DNA of 64,000 bases, taken from contig NZ_JAFBDS010000006.1 of NCBI RefSeq assembly GCF_016908375.1, positions 1 to 64,000 of the forward strand. Direction: 5' to 3'. Below the pieces are notes generated by a model. That model saw only the letters and a list, made by a program, of their open reading frames with translations. It was not told the DNA's origin and made no database searches. This document shows positions 11,097-19,942 of this stretch, piece after piece. Positions within the stretch are counted from its first letter, which is position 1. Every line of letters starts with the position of its first letter. The position numbers were made by a program, and so were the translations under genes. The stretch comes from Amphibacillus cookii. GTDB lineage: Bacteria > Bacillota > Bacilli > Bacillales > Amphibacillaceae.

Positions 11097-12116
11097 TTAC
11101 CAATCGTGAAAAGTATGACTCATCTGATTGGATAGCAAATTCAACAATGAGACAACACGTGAATATTCCATCCGTTTCGGACCTAGTAATGCAATCGTTC
11201 CAACTTGTTTTCCTGCTAGAGAGTACGTAGCCGTTATTAAGCTACAATCACGCATAGCGTTCACTTTATTTTCATGGCCAATTGAAATATGAATACCTTC
11301 ATGCGTTGATCGCAAAACATTTGCCATCAGCTCTTCTTTCTCCATAATTGAATATAATGCATGAACTTTTGAAACATCATTAAATTCAGGCTGCAGTAAC
11401 ATATTAGTGATTCCACCAATATAAACCTGATTTGGTTGTTGATCAAATAGCGCACTTTTCAAGTAATGAAAAGCTGACTCGATATCATCAACATAATGAT
11501 TAAGTATCAATGTTAATTCATGTTGTAATCGATGATGAAGTTCAACAATAGGAACGCCAACCAGTCTTTCATTTAGAATATTTACTAACTTTTCTAAATC
11601 TGATGCCTTGATCTCTGTTGGAATTGTAAATGATCGATGTTCAACATGGCCGGTATTCGTGACTAGAATCGCTACAGCAGTCGTTACAGATAAATGTACA
11701 ATTTGAAGCTGCTTTAATGTTGTCTCGTATACCTGTGGTCCTAATATGATCGATGTGTAATTCGTCAAATCTGATAGAACATTTACTGATTTCTGCACCA
11801 CTTGTTCAAATTCAACTAAATCTTGCTCAAATACACTTGAAATTAATTGCTGATCATTCTTTGATAAATGAAAAGGAAGCAACAAGTGATCGACATAAAA
11901 TCGATAGCCTTTCTCAGAAGGAACACGTCCAGAAGAAGAGTGCGTTTTTTCAATATACCCCATTTCTTCTAAATCTGCCATTTCATTGCGAATGGTGGCC
12001 GGACTGAATGTTATTTCATCCTTTTTTGATATGGCACGCGAACCTATGGGCTGTGCTGTTTGAATGAACTCATCAATTATAACTTGTAATATCAACAGTT
12101 GTCTATTTGATAACAT
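11097..12116 (-). CDS. hrcA: Heat-inducible transcription repressor HrcA
   Basis: The 339-residue repressor binds CIRCE, aided by GroEL. The N-terminal winged helix (SPATIRNEMADLEEMGYIEKTH) is followed by the GAF-like dimerisation region. A CIRCE operator lies 15 bases upstream of its start, giving autoregulation. First gene of hrcA-grpE-dnaK-dnaJ. Confidence 0.98.
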   Translation of the reverse strand: MLSNRQLLILQVIIDEFIQTAQPIGSRAISKKDEITFSPATIRNEMADLEEMGYIEKTHSSSGRVPSEKGYRFYVDHLLLPFHLSKNDQQLISSVFEQDLVEFEQVVQKSVNVLSDLTNYTSIILGPQVYETTLKQLQIVHLSVTTAVAILVTNTGHVEHRSFTIPTEIKASDLEKLVNILNERLVGVPIVELHHRLQHELTLILNHYVDDIESAFHYLKSALFDQQPNQVYIGGITNMLLQPEFNDVSKVHALYSIMEKEELMANVLRSTHEGIHISIGHENKVNAMRDCSLITATYSLAGKQVGTIALLGPKRMEYSRVVSLLNLLSNQMSHTFHDW

Positions 12117-12131
12117 CGATGATCACCTCTG

Positions 12132-12158
12132 TTAGCACTCTTCACTTTCGAGTGCTAA
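12132..12158. promoter_or_regulatory. CIRCE operator (HrcA-binding site)
   Basis: Perfect consensus: TTAGCACTC at 12132-12140, nine-base spacer, GAGTGCTAA at 12150-12158. It lies between the hrcA promoter and start codon. Confidence 0.98.
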
Positions 12159-12168
12159 TACTAATAAT

Positions 12169-12197
12169 AAATTATCAAATCAAAATTAAGTTGTCAA
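12169..12197 (-). promoter_or_regulatory. Sigma-A promoter of the hrcA operon
   Basis: On the minus strand: TTGACA (12192-12197), 17-base spacer, TAATTT (12169-12174). CIRCE lies immediately downstream, so bound HrcA would block the start site. Confidence 0.8.
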
Positions 12198-12226
12198 TGC
12201 TAAGAACTTATAAATTTAAAAGTGGT

Positions 12227-13390
12227 TTATATTATGACATCATTAACATCTGTTTGGTCGTCTAATAAAAACTGTTGAAAAACTTCATTACCAAACATTT
12301 GTCCATGCTCAGTCATACGTATACCTTTTTTTGTTTCTTCTAACCAACCACGATCAACCAAATCTTTAATTTGACGTCCATAAAGCGCATTTAATTCAAC
12401 CTGATATTTTTGTTGAAATTGCTCACGATCAATACCTACTCGTTTTCTTAACCCTAAAAACAATTCTTCTTCTATTTGCTCGCGTTTACCGATGGTTTCT
12501 GTATGCAACACTGGACGTCCCGAATCAATTGCTTCTTTTACATAAGCAGGGAAGGGTCTTAAATTAATAATACGTTGGCCAGGTAAATAGCCATGAGCAC
12601 CCGCACCAAATCCATAATAGTATTTGTTATCCCAATATGTTAAATTATGTTTGCTTTCAAATCCTGGTTCTGCAAAGTTACTGATTTCATATTGAACTTT
12701 ACCACTTGCTTTCATTTTATCAATAAGCAACTGAAACATGTCTGCTTCAATTTCTTCAGGTGGCTTATGGAGCTTTCCTTTTTGATAGCGTTGATAAAAA
12801 ATCGTCTTTGGTTCAATCTGTAATGAGTAAGAAGAGTAATGCGGCAAATCATAAGATAGTGCTTTATCTATTGAATCACCAAACCCAGCTAAGGTTTGAT
12901 TAGGTAAGCCATACATCATATCAATACTAATGTTTGTTATGCCGTGTTTCTTTAAGTCTGAAATATTTTTATCGACATCACCAATACGATGAAGGCGCCC
13001 AAGCTCTTCAAGTAATTGATTGTCAAAAACTTGCACCCCCATTGAAATGCGGTTAACGCCATATGACTTCAGCAATTTTATCTTATCTTCATTTAAATCA
13101 CCAGGATTAGCTTCAAATGTATACTCTAAGACAGTATTTATATCGAAATAACGATCAATCAAACGCAATAAATATTCAAGTTGAGTTAAATTAAGGGCTG
13201 TTGGTGTTCCACCTCCAACAAAAATTGTTCTTACCATTTGTTTTTCGTTAGCTAGATAAAATTGTATTTCTTTATTTAATGCGTCAAGATATTGATCTGC
13301 CATTTTTTCTTCATAGAAAAACTTAGTGAAATCGCAGTAATGACATATTTTCTCGCAAAACGGTATATGGATATAAGCAGATGATATCAT
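12227..13390 (-). CDS. hemW: Heme chaperone HemW (HemN-like radical SAM protein)
   Basis: The 387-residue product has the radical-SAM/heme-chaperone motif FCEKICHYCDF (CxxxCxxC) near the N terminus, then GGGTPTAL and the HemN C-terminal domain. Members lacking true HemN activity insert heme into target proteins. The start at 13390 (MISSAYIHIPF) follows GAGAGAGGAG; a longer in-frame opening has no family similarity and is rejected. B. subtilis has the same gene between lepA and hrcA. Confidence 0.93.
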   Translation of the reverse strand: MISSAYIHIPFCEKICHYCDFTKFFYEEKMADQYLDALNKEIQFYLANEKQMVRTIFVGGGTPTALNLTQLEYLLRLIDRYFDINTVLEYTFEANPGDLNEDKIKLLKSYGVNRISMGVQVFDNQLLEELGRLHRIGDVDKNISDLKKHGITNISIDMMYGLPNQTLAGFGDSIDKALSYDLPHYSSYSLQIEPKTIFYQRYQKGKLHKPPEEIEADMFQLLIDKMKASGKVQYEISNFAEPGFESKHNLTYWDNKYYYGFGAGAHGYLPGQRIINLRPFPAYVKEAIDSGRPVLHTETIGKREQIEEELFLGLRKRVGIDREQFQQKYQVELNALYGRQIKDLVDRGWLEETKKGIRMTEHGQMFGNEVFQQFLLDDQTDVNDVII

Positions 13391-13423
13391 GCGATTTCTC
13401 CTCTCTCTTTCATGATGCGGAAA

Positions 13424-13449
13424 GCCCTTGTCGTGTAAAGAACAAGGGC
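13424..13449 (-). terminator. Hairpin between lepA and hemW
   Basis: GCCCTTGT at 13424-13431 pairs with ACAAGGGC at 13442-13449. The T-tract on the minus strand is short (TTTCC), so this could be a weak terminator, an attenuator or an RNA-processing site. Confidence 0.5.
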
Positions 13450-13500
13450 GACTTAAGCTATTATTAAACAAATATTAAAGAATAGGTGCTCTGTCAAAAA

Positions 13501-15324
13501 TTATTCATCATCGTCCATTTTTAACACTGACATAAAGGCTTCTTGAGGAACTTCAACTGACCCTACCATTTTCATGCGTTTTTTACCTTCTTTTTGTTTT
13601 TCAAGTAATTTACGCTTTCGAGATATATCTCCACCATAACATTTAGATAAAACATTTTTTCGCATCGCTTTAATAGTCGAACGTGCAATAATTTTATTCC
13701 CTATCGCTGCTTGTACAGGAACTTCAAACTGTTGCCTTGGGATAAGTTTTTTTAATTTTTCTACAATTTGTTTACCACGTTCAAAGGCAAAATCACGATG
13801 AACAATAAACGACAATGCATCAATTGTTTCACTATTTAACAAAATATCCATTTTAACTAAACTTGATGGCTTATAGCCAATCATTTCATAATCAAATGAA
13901 GCATAACCTTTCGTTTGGGATTTTAATGTGTCAAAGAAATCATAAACAATCTCCGCAAGTGGAATTTCATAAACAACATTTACCCGATTCTCATCGAGAT
14001 ACTGCATATCAACAAAATCACCACGTTTTTTTTGACATAGCTCCATCACAGGTCCCACATAATCATTCGGGACCATAACTGTGGCCTTCACATAAGGCTC
14101 AGATACTTCTTCAACCGATTGGTTACTTGGCATAAAGGAAGGGTTATCAATTGATAATTTACTTCCATCTGTTTGTGTCACTTCGTAAATAACACTTGGG
14201 GCTGTGGTGATCAATTCAATATTAAACTCCCGTTCTATGCGTTCTTGAATAATCTCCATATGAAGTAAACCAAGAAATCCACATCGGAATCCAAAGCCTA
14301 AAGCTTGTGATGTTTCTGCTTCATATTGTAATGACGAATCATTTAATTCAAGGCGTTCAAGAGCTTCGCGTAAATCATTATACTTATTTGCATCAATCGG
14401 ATAAAGACCACAGAACACCATTGGGTTAAGTTTACGGTAACCTGGTAAAGGTTCGGAAGCCGGGTTGTTTGCTAATGTTATCGTATCTCCAACCCTTGAA
14501 TCTCCTACGTTTTTAATAGATGCCGTTAAATAGCCAACATCACCGACTTGCAACTCTTTTAAAGGAACAGGCTTTGGATTAAAAACACCAAGCTCATTAA
14601 CTTCAAACTCTTTACCCGTTGCCATCATTTTAATTTTATCGCCTAATTTTACACTACCCTCTTTCACACGAATATAAGCAACGACACCACGATAAGGATC
14701 ATACAATGAATCAAAAATTAAAGCTTGCAGTGGATTGTTGTTAGCTCCATCAGGGGCAGGAATACGATCAACTACAGCTTCAAGAATAGACTCAATACCA
14801 ATCCCTGATTTTGCGCTAACCAGTAAAGACTCCTCACCATCTATACCAATGACATCTGTTATCTCTTGTTTAATCCGCTCTGGATCTGCACTTGGTAAAT
14901 CAATTTTATTTATAACAGGGATAATTTCCAAATCATTATCTAGCGCTAAATACACATTTGCTAATGTTTGTGCTTCTATACCTTGCGCAGCATCAACCAC
15001 CAATATCGCGCCTTCACAAGCTGCTAAACTTCGTGATACTTCATAAGTGAAGTCGACATGTCCCGGTGTGTCAATCAAATGGAAGATATATTCTTGTCCA
15101 TCATGATGTTGATATTTTAATTGAACTGCATTTAATTTAATGGTAATACCACGCTCACGCTCCAAATCCATGGCGTCAAGAAACTGCTCTTTCATTTCGC
15201 GTTGCGTCAATGCCTTTGTCTTCTCTAAAATGCGGTCTGCCAAGGTTGACTTCCCATGATCAATATGTGCAATGATCGAAAAATTACGCACATGCTTATG
15301 TTCTCTTTCTTTTGTCACTCTCAT
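13501..15324 (-). CDS. lepA: Elongation factor 4 (LepA)
   Basis: A 607-residue translational GTPase that back-translocates or remodels stalled ribosomes. Motifs are [15 protein letters not shown] (G1), DTPGHVDF (G3) and [11 protein letters not shown] (G4), followed by EF-G-like domains and the LepA-specific C-terminal domain ([17 protein letters not shown]). The start ATG at 15324 follows TAGGAGTGA. Confidence 0.98.
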   Translation of the reverse strand: MRVTKEREHKHVRNFSIIAHIDHGKSTLADRILEKTKALTQREMKEQFLDAMDLERERGITIKLNAVQLKYQHHDGQEYIFHLIDTPGHVDFTYEVSRSLAACEGAILVVDAAQGIEAQTLANVYLALDNDLEIIPVINKIDLPSADPERIKQEITDVIGIDGEESLLVSAKSGIGIESILEAVVDRIPAPDGANNNPLQALIFDSLYDPYRGVVAYIRVKEGSVKLGDKIKMMATGKEFEVNELGVFNPKPVPLKELQVGDVGYLTASIKNVGDSRVGDTITLANNPASEPLPGYRKLNPMVFCGLYPIDANKYNDLREALERLELNDSSLQYEAETSQALGFGFRCGFLGLLHMEIIQERIEREFNIELITTAPSVIYEVTQTDGSKLSIDNPSFMPSNQSVEEVSEPYVKATVMVPNDYVGPVMELCQKKRGDFVDMQYLDENRVNVVYEIPLAEIVYDFFDTLKSQTKGYASFDYEMIGYKPSSLVKMDILLNSETIDALSFIVHRDFAFERGKQIVEKLKKLIPRQQFEVPVQAAIGNKIIARSTIKAMRKNVLSKCYGGDISRKRKLLEKQKEGKKRMKMVGSVEVPQEAFMSVLKMDDDE

Positions 15325-15430
15325 TCACTCCTATTTAATCGGACAGCAATACTAGCTTGATTATAGCAGTGATGGACCACTGGTTCAATTGTTTTCTTTT
15401 TATAAGATTAAGAATATAACCCCGTCATGC

Positions 15431-15730
15431 TTATATCACATCTGCTAAATCACTAACGATCTTTATCAGTCCCTCGTACATAAGCAACCCCGTTTTTTCG
15501 ATCGATTGTGCTATTTTATAAGGGAACGAATACTGTTGTTTTTCTTCTACACTATCTTCTTGTGCCTCACTTATGCCATCTGAAAGATACAATGCTTTTG
15601 AACTTGTTACGATGTTTTCATTGGAAACGGTGGGTATGGAATGCTTAGGTTGATTAAATTCTGAAGAGAGTGTCATTCCAAATGTAAAAATTAAAACAGC
15701 GGCAATGAGCTTAATAACTAATTTGGCCAT
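15431..15730 (-). CDS. yqxA: YqxA-like small secreted/membrane protein (DUF3679)
   Basis: A 99-residue protein with one N-terminal hydrophobic segment (about 4-20, VIKLIAAVLIFTFGMTL) and a polar remainder. It is assigned by position between spoIIP and lepA and by size, as in B. subtilis yqxA. Function unknown; co-expression with spoIIP suggests a sporulation link (inference). It starts 17 bases after spoIIP. Confidence 0.8.
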   Translation of the reverse strand: MAKLVIKLIAAVLIFTFGMTLSSEFNQPKHSIPTVSNENIVTSSKALYLSDGISEAQEDSVEEKQQYSFPYKIAQSIEKTGLLMYEGLIKIVSDLADVI

Positions 15731-15747
15731 ATCTACACTTCCTTTAC

Positions 15748-16887
15748 TTATTCATTTCCACTCGTTGGTTCTGCATCCCAATAATAAGCCGCGAAAACTT
15801 CGGCAAACGCATCTGCTGAACGATATATTTCTTCTAGTGTATTATCAACACCACCAAATTCAATCAATACAGCATTGTCACTAACGTTTTGATTGTATAC
15901 ACCATTTCGACCAGCTCCACCCATGGCGACTACACCTCTACTTAAACCAGGATAATTTTCTTCTAACTTCTCATGTAATACAGTAGCAAATTCGATATTA
16001 CTTTCATTCCCCTCAAAATCTGCGCCTATTACAAAAAACAACTTTGCATAATCCTCACCACTAATGGTTAACGTGGTATCTTCTCTTCGGCGACTATCAC
16101 GATGTATATCAAAGACATAATTGACTCTTTGATTTTGAGCTAGTGCTTCTTCAACAATAGGCTTCGAGGCTTGATATGATTGCCAATATTCCCATCCATT
16201 ATCATGTAATACTTGAGTAAAATCAGTTTGATCGACCAAAGCACCAATTCCCTTATTAGCTAGATTTTTTTTCAAATATTCACTTATTAATGTGACGTTC
16301 AATTCTGCATGAAAGGCGGCGTTTGGGTCTTTTACCTCATCTAAGTGTGGTAAAAATGATTCTCGATTGTGTGTATTGTAAATAAAAACACTTTGCTCCT
16401 CAACTTCCAACTCTTCTTCATCGATTTCTACCACCTCGTCAACGACGATTCGGTCTTCTAAAATAATATCTAACGGTGCTGATGATTCAACAGGAAGGTT
16501 GGAGTAATTTGTTCCTTCTTGTCCAATAATAATTCGGTGCTGATAAGGGTGAAAGCCCGGTAGTTCATTACCAAACAATGTTCGCATATCGGAATAATTC
16601 AGTTTTGTAATAAATTGCAAGAAAAATTCAGACATTGAAGTGTTAGGTAATTTATCTTTAAAGTGATATGACAAAGGTTTGACTTCAGTAGCAAGTAGAG
16701 TTAAATAGATTGATGAGTCAAAGTCTTCGGTTAGACTGTTTAGCATGGGGTGTGAAGCTCGCTTTCCTATTGGAATCGTGGCGGTAAAGCCGATAATTGC
16801 AAAGAGCAATATAGAAATACATACCCACCCCATTAGCCATTTAAGGATAATCCTGTTATGCCCCTTACCTTTTTGTATGCGTGACAT
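15748..16887 (-). CDS. spoIIP: Stage II sporulation protein P
   Basis: The 379-residue cell-wall amidase/endopeptidase is part of the SpoIIDMP engulfment complex at the septum. Residues about 17-38 form a membrane anchor (WLMGWVCISILLFAIIGF). The catalytic domain starts near 165 with VFIYNTHNRESFLPHL, the signature containing a zinc-binding His, followed by NYVFDIHRDS and a C-terminal LIEFGG region. Placed between gpr and yqxA as in B. subtilis. Confidence 0.95.
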   Translation of the reverse strand: MSRIQKGKGHNRIILKWLMGWVCISILLFAIIGFTATIPIGKRASHPMLNSLTEDFDSSIYLTLLATEVKPLSYHFKDKLPNTSMSEFFLQFITKLNYSDMRTLFGNELPGFHPYQHRIIIGQEGTNYSNLPVESSAPLDIILEDRIVVDEVVEIDEEELEVEEQSVFIYNTHNRESFLPHLDEVKDPNAAFHAELNVTLISEYLKKNLANKGIGALVDQTDFTQVLHDNGWEYWQSYQASKPIVEEALAQNQRVNYVFDIHRDSRRREDTTLTISGEDYAKLFFVIGADFEGNESNIEFATVLHEKLEENYPGLSRGVVAMGGAGRNGVYNQNVSDNAVLIEFGGVDNTLEEIYRSADAFAEVFAAYYWDAEPTSGNE

Positions 16888-17065
16888 CGTTAATCCTACC
16901 TTCTCTATAGCTTAATACTAGACTATATGATAGAGATGAAAGGAATAGAACGTATCATTTTACTAAGACTTGATTAAATGCGTTTCTCTACTGTAGATTA
17001 TTATTCATAGAACAACGAGCGAAGTTATTTATTCTAATCGTTCGTCAAGTTACCTAGACGTTCTT

Positions 17066-18163
17066 CTAACGTGTCGCACTATTGGCCAAATGACTATCAA
17101 CATGTGTGTGCAATGCACTATTAATTCCATTTGCTATTAAATGAGCCATATCATGAATGAAGCCATCAATTTCTTTTGGGGTAACCATTAAATTGTGTCC
17201 TAAAGGGCTTAATACTTCTTGTATTAACTGTCTTTTTTCAGTTTCGTTTAAAGTACCAATCATACCAAATATTGCTTTTCGTTTATCAGCTTGTGGAAGA
17301 TCATTTTCAGTTAATTTTTTTTCACCAAAATTTAAACTTGCCGGCGCTAGACGACGTGAAGGTTTGTCTTGCTCATTTAACTCACGCCCCATATGTTTAA
17401 ACACGTAATCAATGGTATCACTTGTTATAGTAACGGCGTCTACAACCGTCGGAACCCCGACTGCAATTACCGGAATCCCAAAAGTTTCATAACTGAGTGC
17501 TTTCCTTTTATTACCTACACCTGAACCTGGGTGAATACCTGTATCAGATATTTGAATCGTTGCATTTACACGTTCAATCGATCGAGAAGCTAACGCATCT
17601 ATTGCAATAATAAAGTCAGGTTTCACCTGTTCGACAAGGCCTTTAATCATGTCACTTGTTTCTAATCCCGTTACACCCATCACACCTGGAGAAAAGGCAG
17701 CGACAGGTCGGTAACCATCTTGAACCATTTCGGGATGATGTTCGAATAAATGTTTTGTAACCAAGATTTTCTTTACCGCTTCAGGTCCTAAAGCATCTGG
17801 AGTCACATGATCATTTCCCAATCCAACCACTAAACACGTTGCTTTTTTATCAACCCCATTTTCATTTAAGAGGTCCGCCAATAAGCTACTTAGTACTTGT
17901 GCTGTTTTCTGTTGTCCATCACTATCTTGCTTTTTAACCGCGCTTGTTTCAAGGGTAATATAATGACCTGCTTTTTTATTGATTTGTTGTTCGCCCTCTT
18001 TATTAACTTGGACATGTGTCACTTTGTACCCTTGGATGTCTTTTTCAATGACATTGACTCCAGACTCTTTCTTTTCTGTATCTTCTTTTTCCACATACAT
18101 TTCTTTAGCCTCAACTGCTAAGTCAGTTCTCACTTCAAGTTTCTCTTTAGTCAATCGATCCAC
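17066..18163 (-). CDS. gpr: Germination protease Gpr
   Basis: The 365-residue A25-family protease degrades small acid-soluble spore proteins at germination. It is made as a zymogen; the N-terminal propeptide is expected to end near the LEVRTDLA segment. Family motifs include VVGLGNDHVTPDALGP and DALASRSI. The GTG at 18163 sits very close to AAAGGGTG; the TTG three codons later has better spacing and is an alternative start. Transcribed toward spoIIP, divergent from rpsT. Confidence 0.96.
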   Translation of the reverse strand: MDRLTKEKLEVRTDLAVEAKEMYVEKEDTEKKESGVNVIEKDIQGYKVTHVQVNKEGEQQINKKAGHYITLETSAVKKQDSDGQQKTAQVLSSLLADLLNENGVDKKATCLVVGLGNDHVTPDALGPEAVKKILVTKHLFEHHPEMVQDGYRPVAAFSPGVMGVTGLETSDMIKGLVEQVKPDFIIAIDALASRSIERVNATIQISDTGIHPGSGVGNKRKALSYETFGIPVIAVGVPTVVDAVTITSDTIDYVFKHMGRELNEQDKPSRRLAPASLNFGEKKLTENDLPQADKRKAIFGMIGTLNETEKRQLIQEVLSPLGHNLMVTPKEIDGFIHDMAHLIANGINSALHTHVDSHLANSATR

Positions 18164-18238
18164 ACCCTTTACTGCTTTTTCATTAATTTAGCCTAAAGTG
18201 GTCCTTTTCATACAAAATACGATTCAGCAATATTTGTG

Positions 18239-18267
18239 TTGAAAACTTGTCAAAGCTTTGGTAAAAT
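18239..18267 (+). promoter_or_regulatory. Sigma-A promoter of rpsT
   Basis: TTGAAA (18239-18244), 17-base spacer, TAAAAT (18262-18267). It lies 56 bases before the rpsT start codon. Confidence 0.7.
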
Positions 18268-18322
18268 GTCACTTGTTCCATAATAATTTATTATGGATGT
18301 CAACATGTGGAGGTGAGAATAA

Positions 18323-18589
18323 ATGGCTAATATTAAATCAGCAATTAAGCGTATTCGTGTTAATCAAGACCAGCATGCACAGAACGCACCGGTAAAATCT
18401 GAAATGCGTACAAACATTAAACGCGTTGAAAAATTAGTAAGTGAAAACAATGCTTCAGAAGCAAAGCTTGCATTAAAAGATGCAGTTAAAAAAATTGATA
18501 AAGCAGTTCAAAAAGGCATTGTCCATCGAAACAATGGCAATCGTCAAAAGTCACGCTTAACGAAAAAAGTTAATCAACTTGGTGCTTAA
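18323..18589 (+). CDS. rpsT: 30S ribosomal protein S20
   Basis: The 88-residue basic protein begins MANIKSAIKRIRVNQ and ends RQKSRLTKKVNQLGA, typical of bS20, which binds 16S rRNA early in assembly. GGAGGTGAG precedes the ATG. It is divergent from gpr and convergent with holA, with which it shares a terminator. Confidence 0.98.
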   Translation: MANIKSAIKRIRVNQDQHAQNAPVKSEMRTNIKRVEKLVSENNASEAKLALKDAVKKIDKAVQKGIVHRNNGNRQKSRLTKKVNQLGA

Positions 18590-18638
18590 CCAATAAAAAA
18601 ACGATCCTAATTTTAATGGATCGTTTTTTTATTGGTTA
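18587..18638. terminator. Bidirectional terminator shared by rpsT and holA
   Basis: A 21-base arm starting TAACCAATAAAAAAACGATC at 18587 pairs with 18618-18638 across a 10-base loop. T-tracts follow in both directions. The palindrome contains the stop codons of both convergent genes. Confidence 0.9.
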
Positions 18639-19667
18639 AGCGTTTATTAGTTGATAAAGCAATAACTCAAATGCTAAATTTTTCTCAACTTTACCTTGTT
18701 TGATAGCTTGGTCCGTTTCAGCACATTTTCCAATACAATAATATAAATAATTTAAGCTAAATCTTCTCTCTCTCTCTATCCCCATCTTTACAACGTACGG
18801 ATGAAGTTTAAGTTGCTGAGCCATTTGTTTTTGACTATAACCTTTCTTTTGCAGTAATTTAACTTGATAAATAACTCGTAACTGTGAAGCTAATAATGCC
18901 ACTAGCGCTATCGGCTCTTCATTTAATCGGAGTAGATCTTTATATGTTTGGATAGCTAACTGTAAATCTTTAGTTAAAACGGTATCAACAAGTTTCAAAC
19001 CTGACGTATTACCTTGATGTGAAATAAGGTTTTTGGCAATATCAAGCGTAACTGTACCGCCTTCACCAACATTTAAAGAAAGTTTTTCAATTTCCTTCTC
19101 TAATATGGATAGATTTGCCCCTGCTTCACTTATTAGAAGCTCTTGCACACCATGTTCGAATACTATGTGATAGGATTTAATCATATGTTCGACCCATTTA
19201 TCTAAATGCCAAGGCTTTACTTCTTCACAGCAAATGGTCAGCGCAGATTTTTTTAATCGTTTGGCTATTTTTTTTCTTTCGTCAATTTTCTCATATGGAG
19301 CAATAAGAATAAGAACAGAAAAATCCACCGGATCATTTAAATAATTGATCAAACGGTTTGTGTCATGTTCAATTGAAGTTTTAGAAGGTTTAGCAGTTAA
19401 AAATGAAGCTTGATCAGCGATAACGACCTTGTCTCCACCCAAAAAAGGATATGTTTCAACTTCTAATATCACCTCATCAATAGCTGTCTGATCAAGATCA
19501 AAGCGGATGACATGCTCTAATCGCTCTCGAACATCAATTTTGTCTAACTTTACATTAATAATTTGTTCAACTATCTTTTCGATTAAATATTGCTCTTCCC
19601 CATATATTAAAAAGACACTATCCTCTACTTGTTGTTTTAAGTGCTCAACTGCTTCCATATAATTCAT
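18636..19667 (-). CDS. holA: DNA polymerase III delta subunit
   Basis: The 343-residue product is the clamp-loader delta subunit (B. subtilis yqeN), which opens the beta clamp. The N-terminal part shows VFLIYGEEQYLIEKIV, the usual delta start, and the C-terminal collar domain ends KQGKVEKNLAFELLLYQL. The start at 19667 (MNYMEAVEHL) follows GGAGATGAAATA; an upstream in-frame TTG overlaps that ribosome site and is rejected. Confidence 0.95.
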   Translation of the reverse strand: MNYMEAVEHLKQQVEDSVFLIYGEEQYLIEKIVEQIINVKLDKIDVRERLEHVIRFDLDQTAIDEVILEVETYPFLGGDKVVIADQASFLTAKPSKTSIEHDTNRLINYLNDPVDFSVLILIAPYEKIDERKKIAKRLKKSALTICCEEVKPWHLDKWVEHMIKSYHIVFEHGVQELLISEAGANLSILEKEIEKLSLNVGEGGTVTLDIAKNLISHQGNTSGLKLVDTVLTKDLQLAIQTYKDLLRLNEEPIALVALLASQLRVIYQVKLLQKKGYSQKQMAQQLKLHPYVVKMGIERERRFSLNYLYYCIGKCAETDQAIKQGKVEKNLAFELLLYQLINA

Positions 19668-19730
19668 TATTTCATCTCCGATCAAAACATATCTTTAACT
19701 ATCGTAAAGCTTGTTTGATCATTTGACAAG

Positions 19731-19763
19731 AAGAAAAAGAAAGGGAGATAGGGATCCCTTTCT
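19731..19763 (-). terminator. Intrinsic terminator of the comE operon
   Basis: AGAAAGGGA at 19738-19746 pairs with 19755-19763. On the minus strand TTTTTCTTC follows. It is about 180 bases past comEC. The 180 bases between it and comEC hold no recognisable gene. Confidence 0.75.
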
Positions 19764-19942
19764 TCTATCTATATAAACGATTAGCATTCAGACCTAGGCC
19801 ACTGAATATTAATCGATATTTTATTGCTTAGCTGAACAAAATATCTCTATAAAAGTATTTTCACCAATATCTTAATTACTACGCCTGTTAACTGTTGCTA
19901 AGTCAGTTAAATTCCGTTTCAAACATTTTATCCACTGATAGC

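Noticed and set aside
19768-19942. A yqzM-like small gene between comEC and holA, as in B. subtilis.
   Set aside because: Both strands were read; the only plausible ATG runs into a stop after a few codons.
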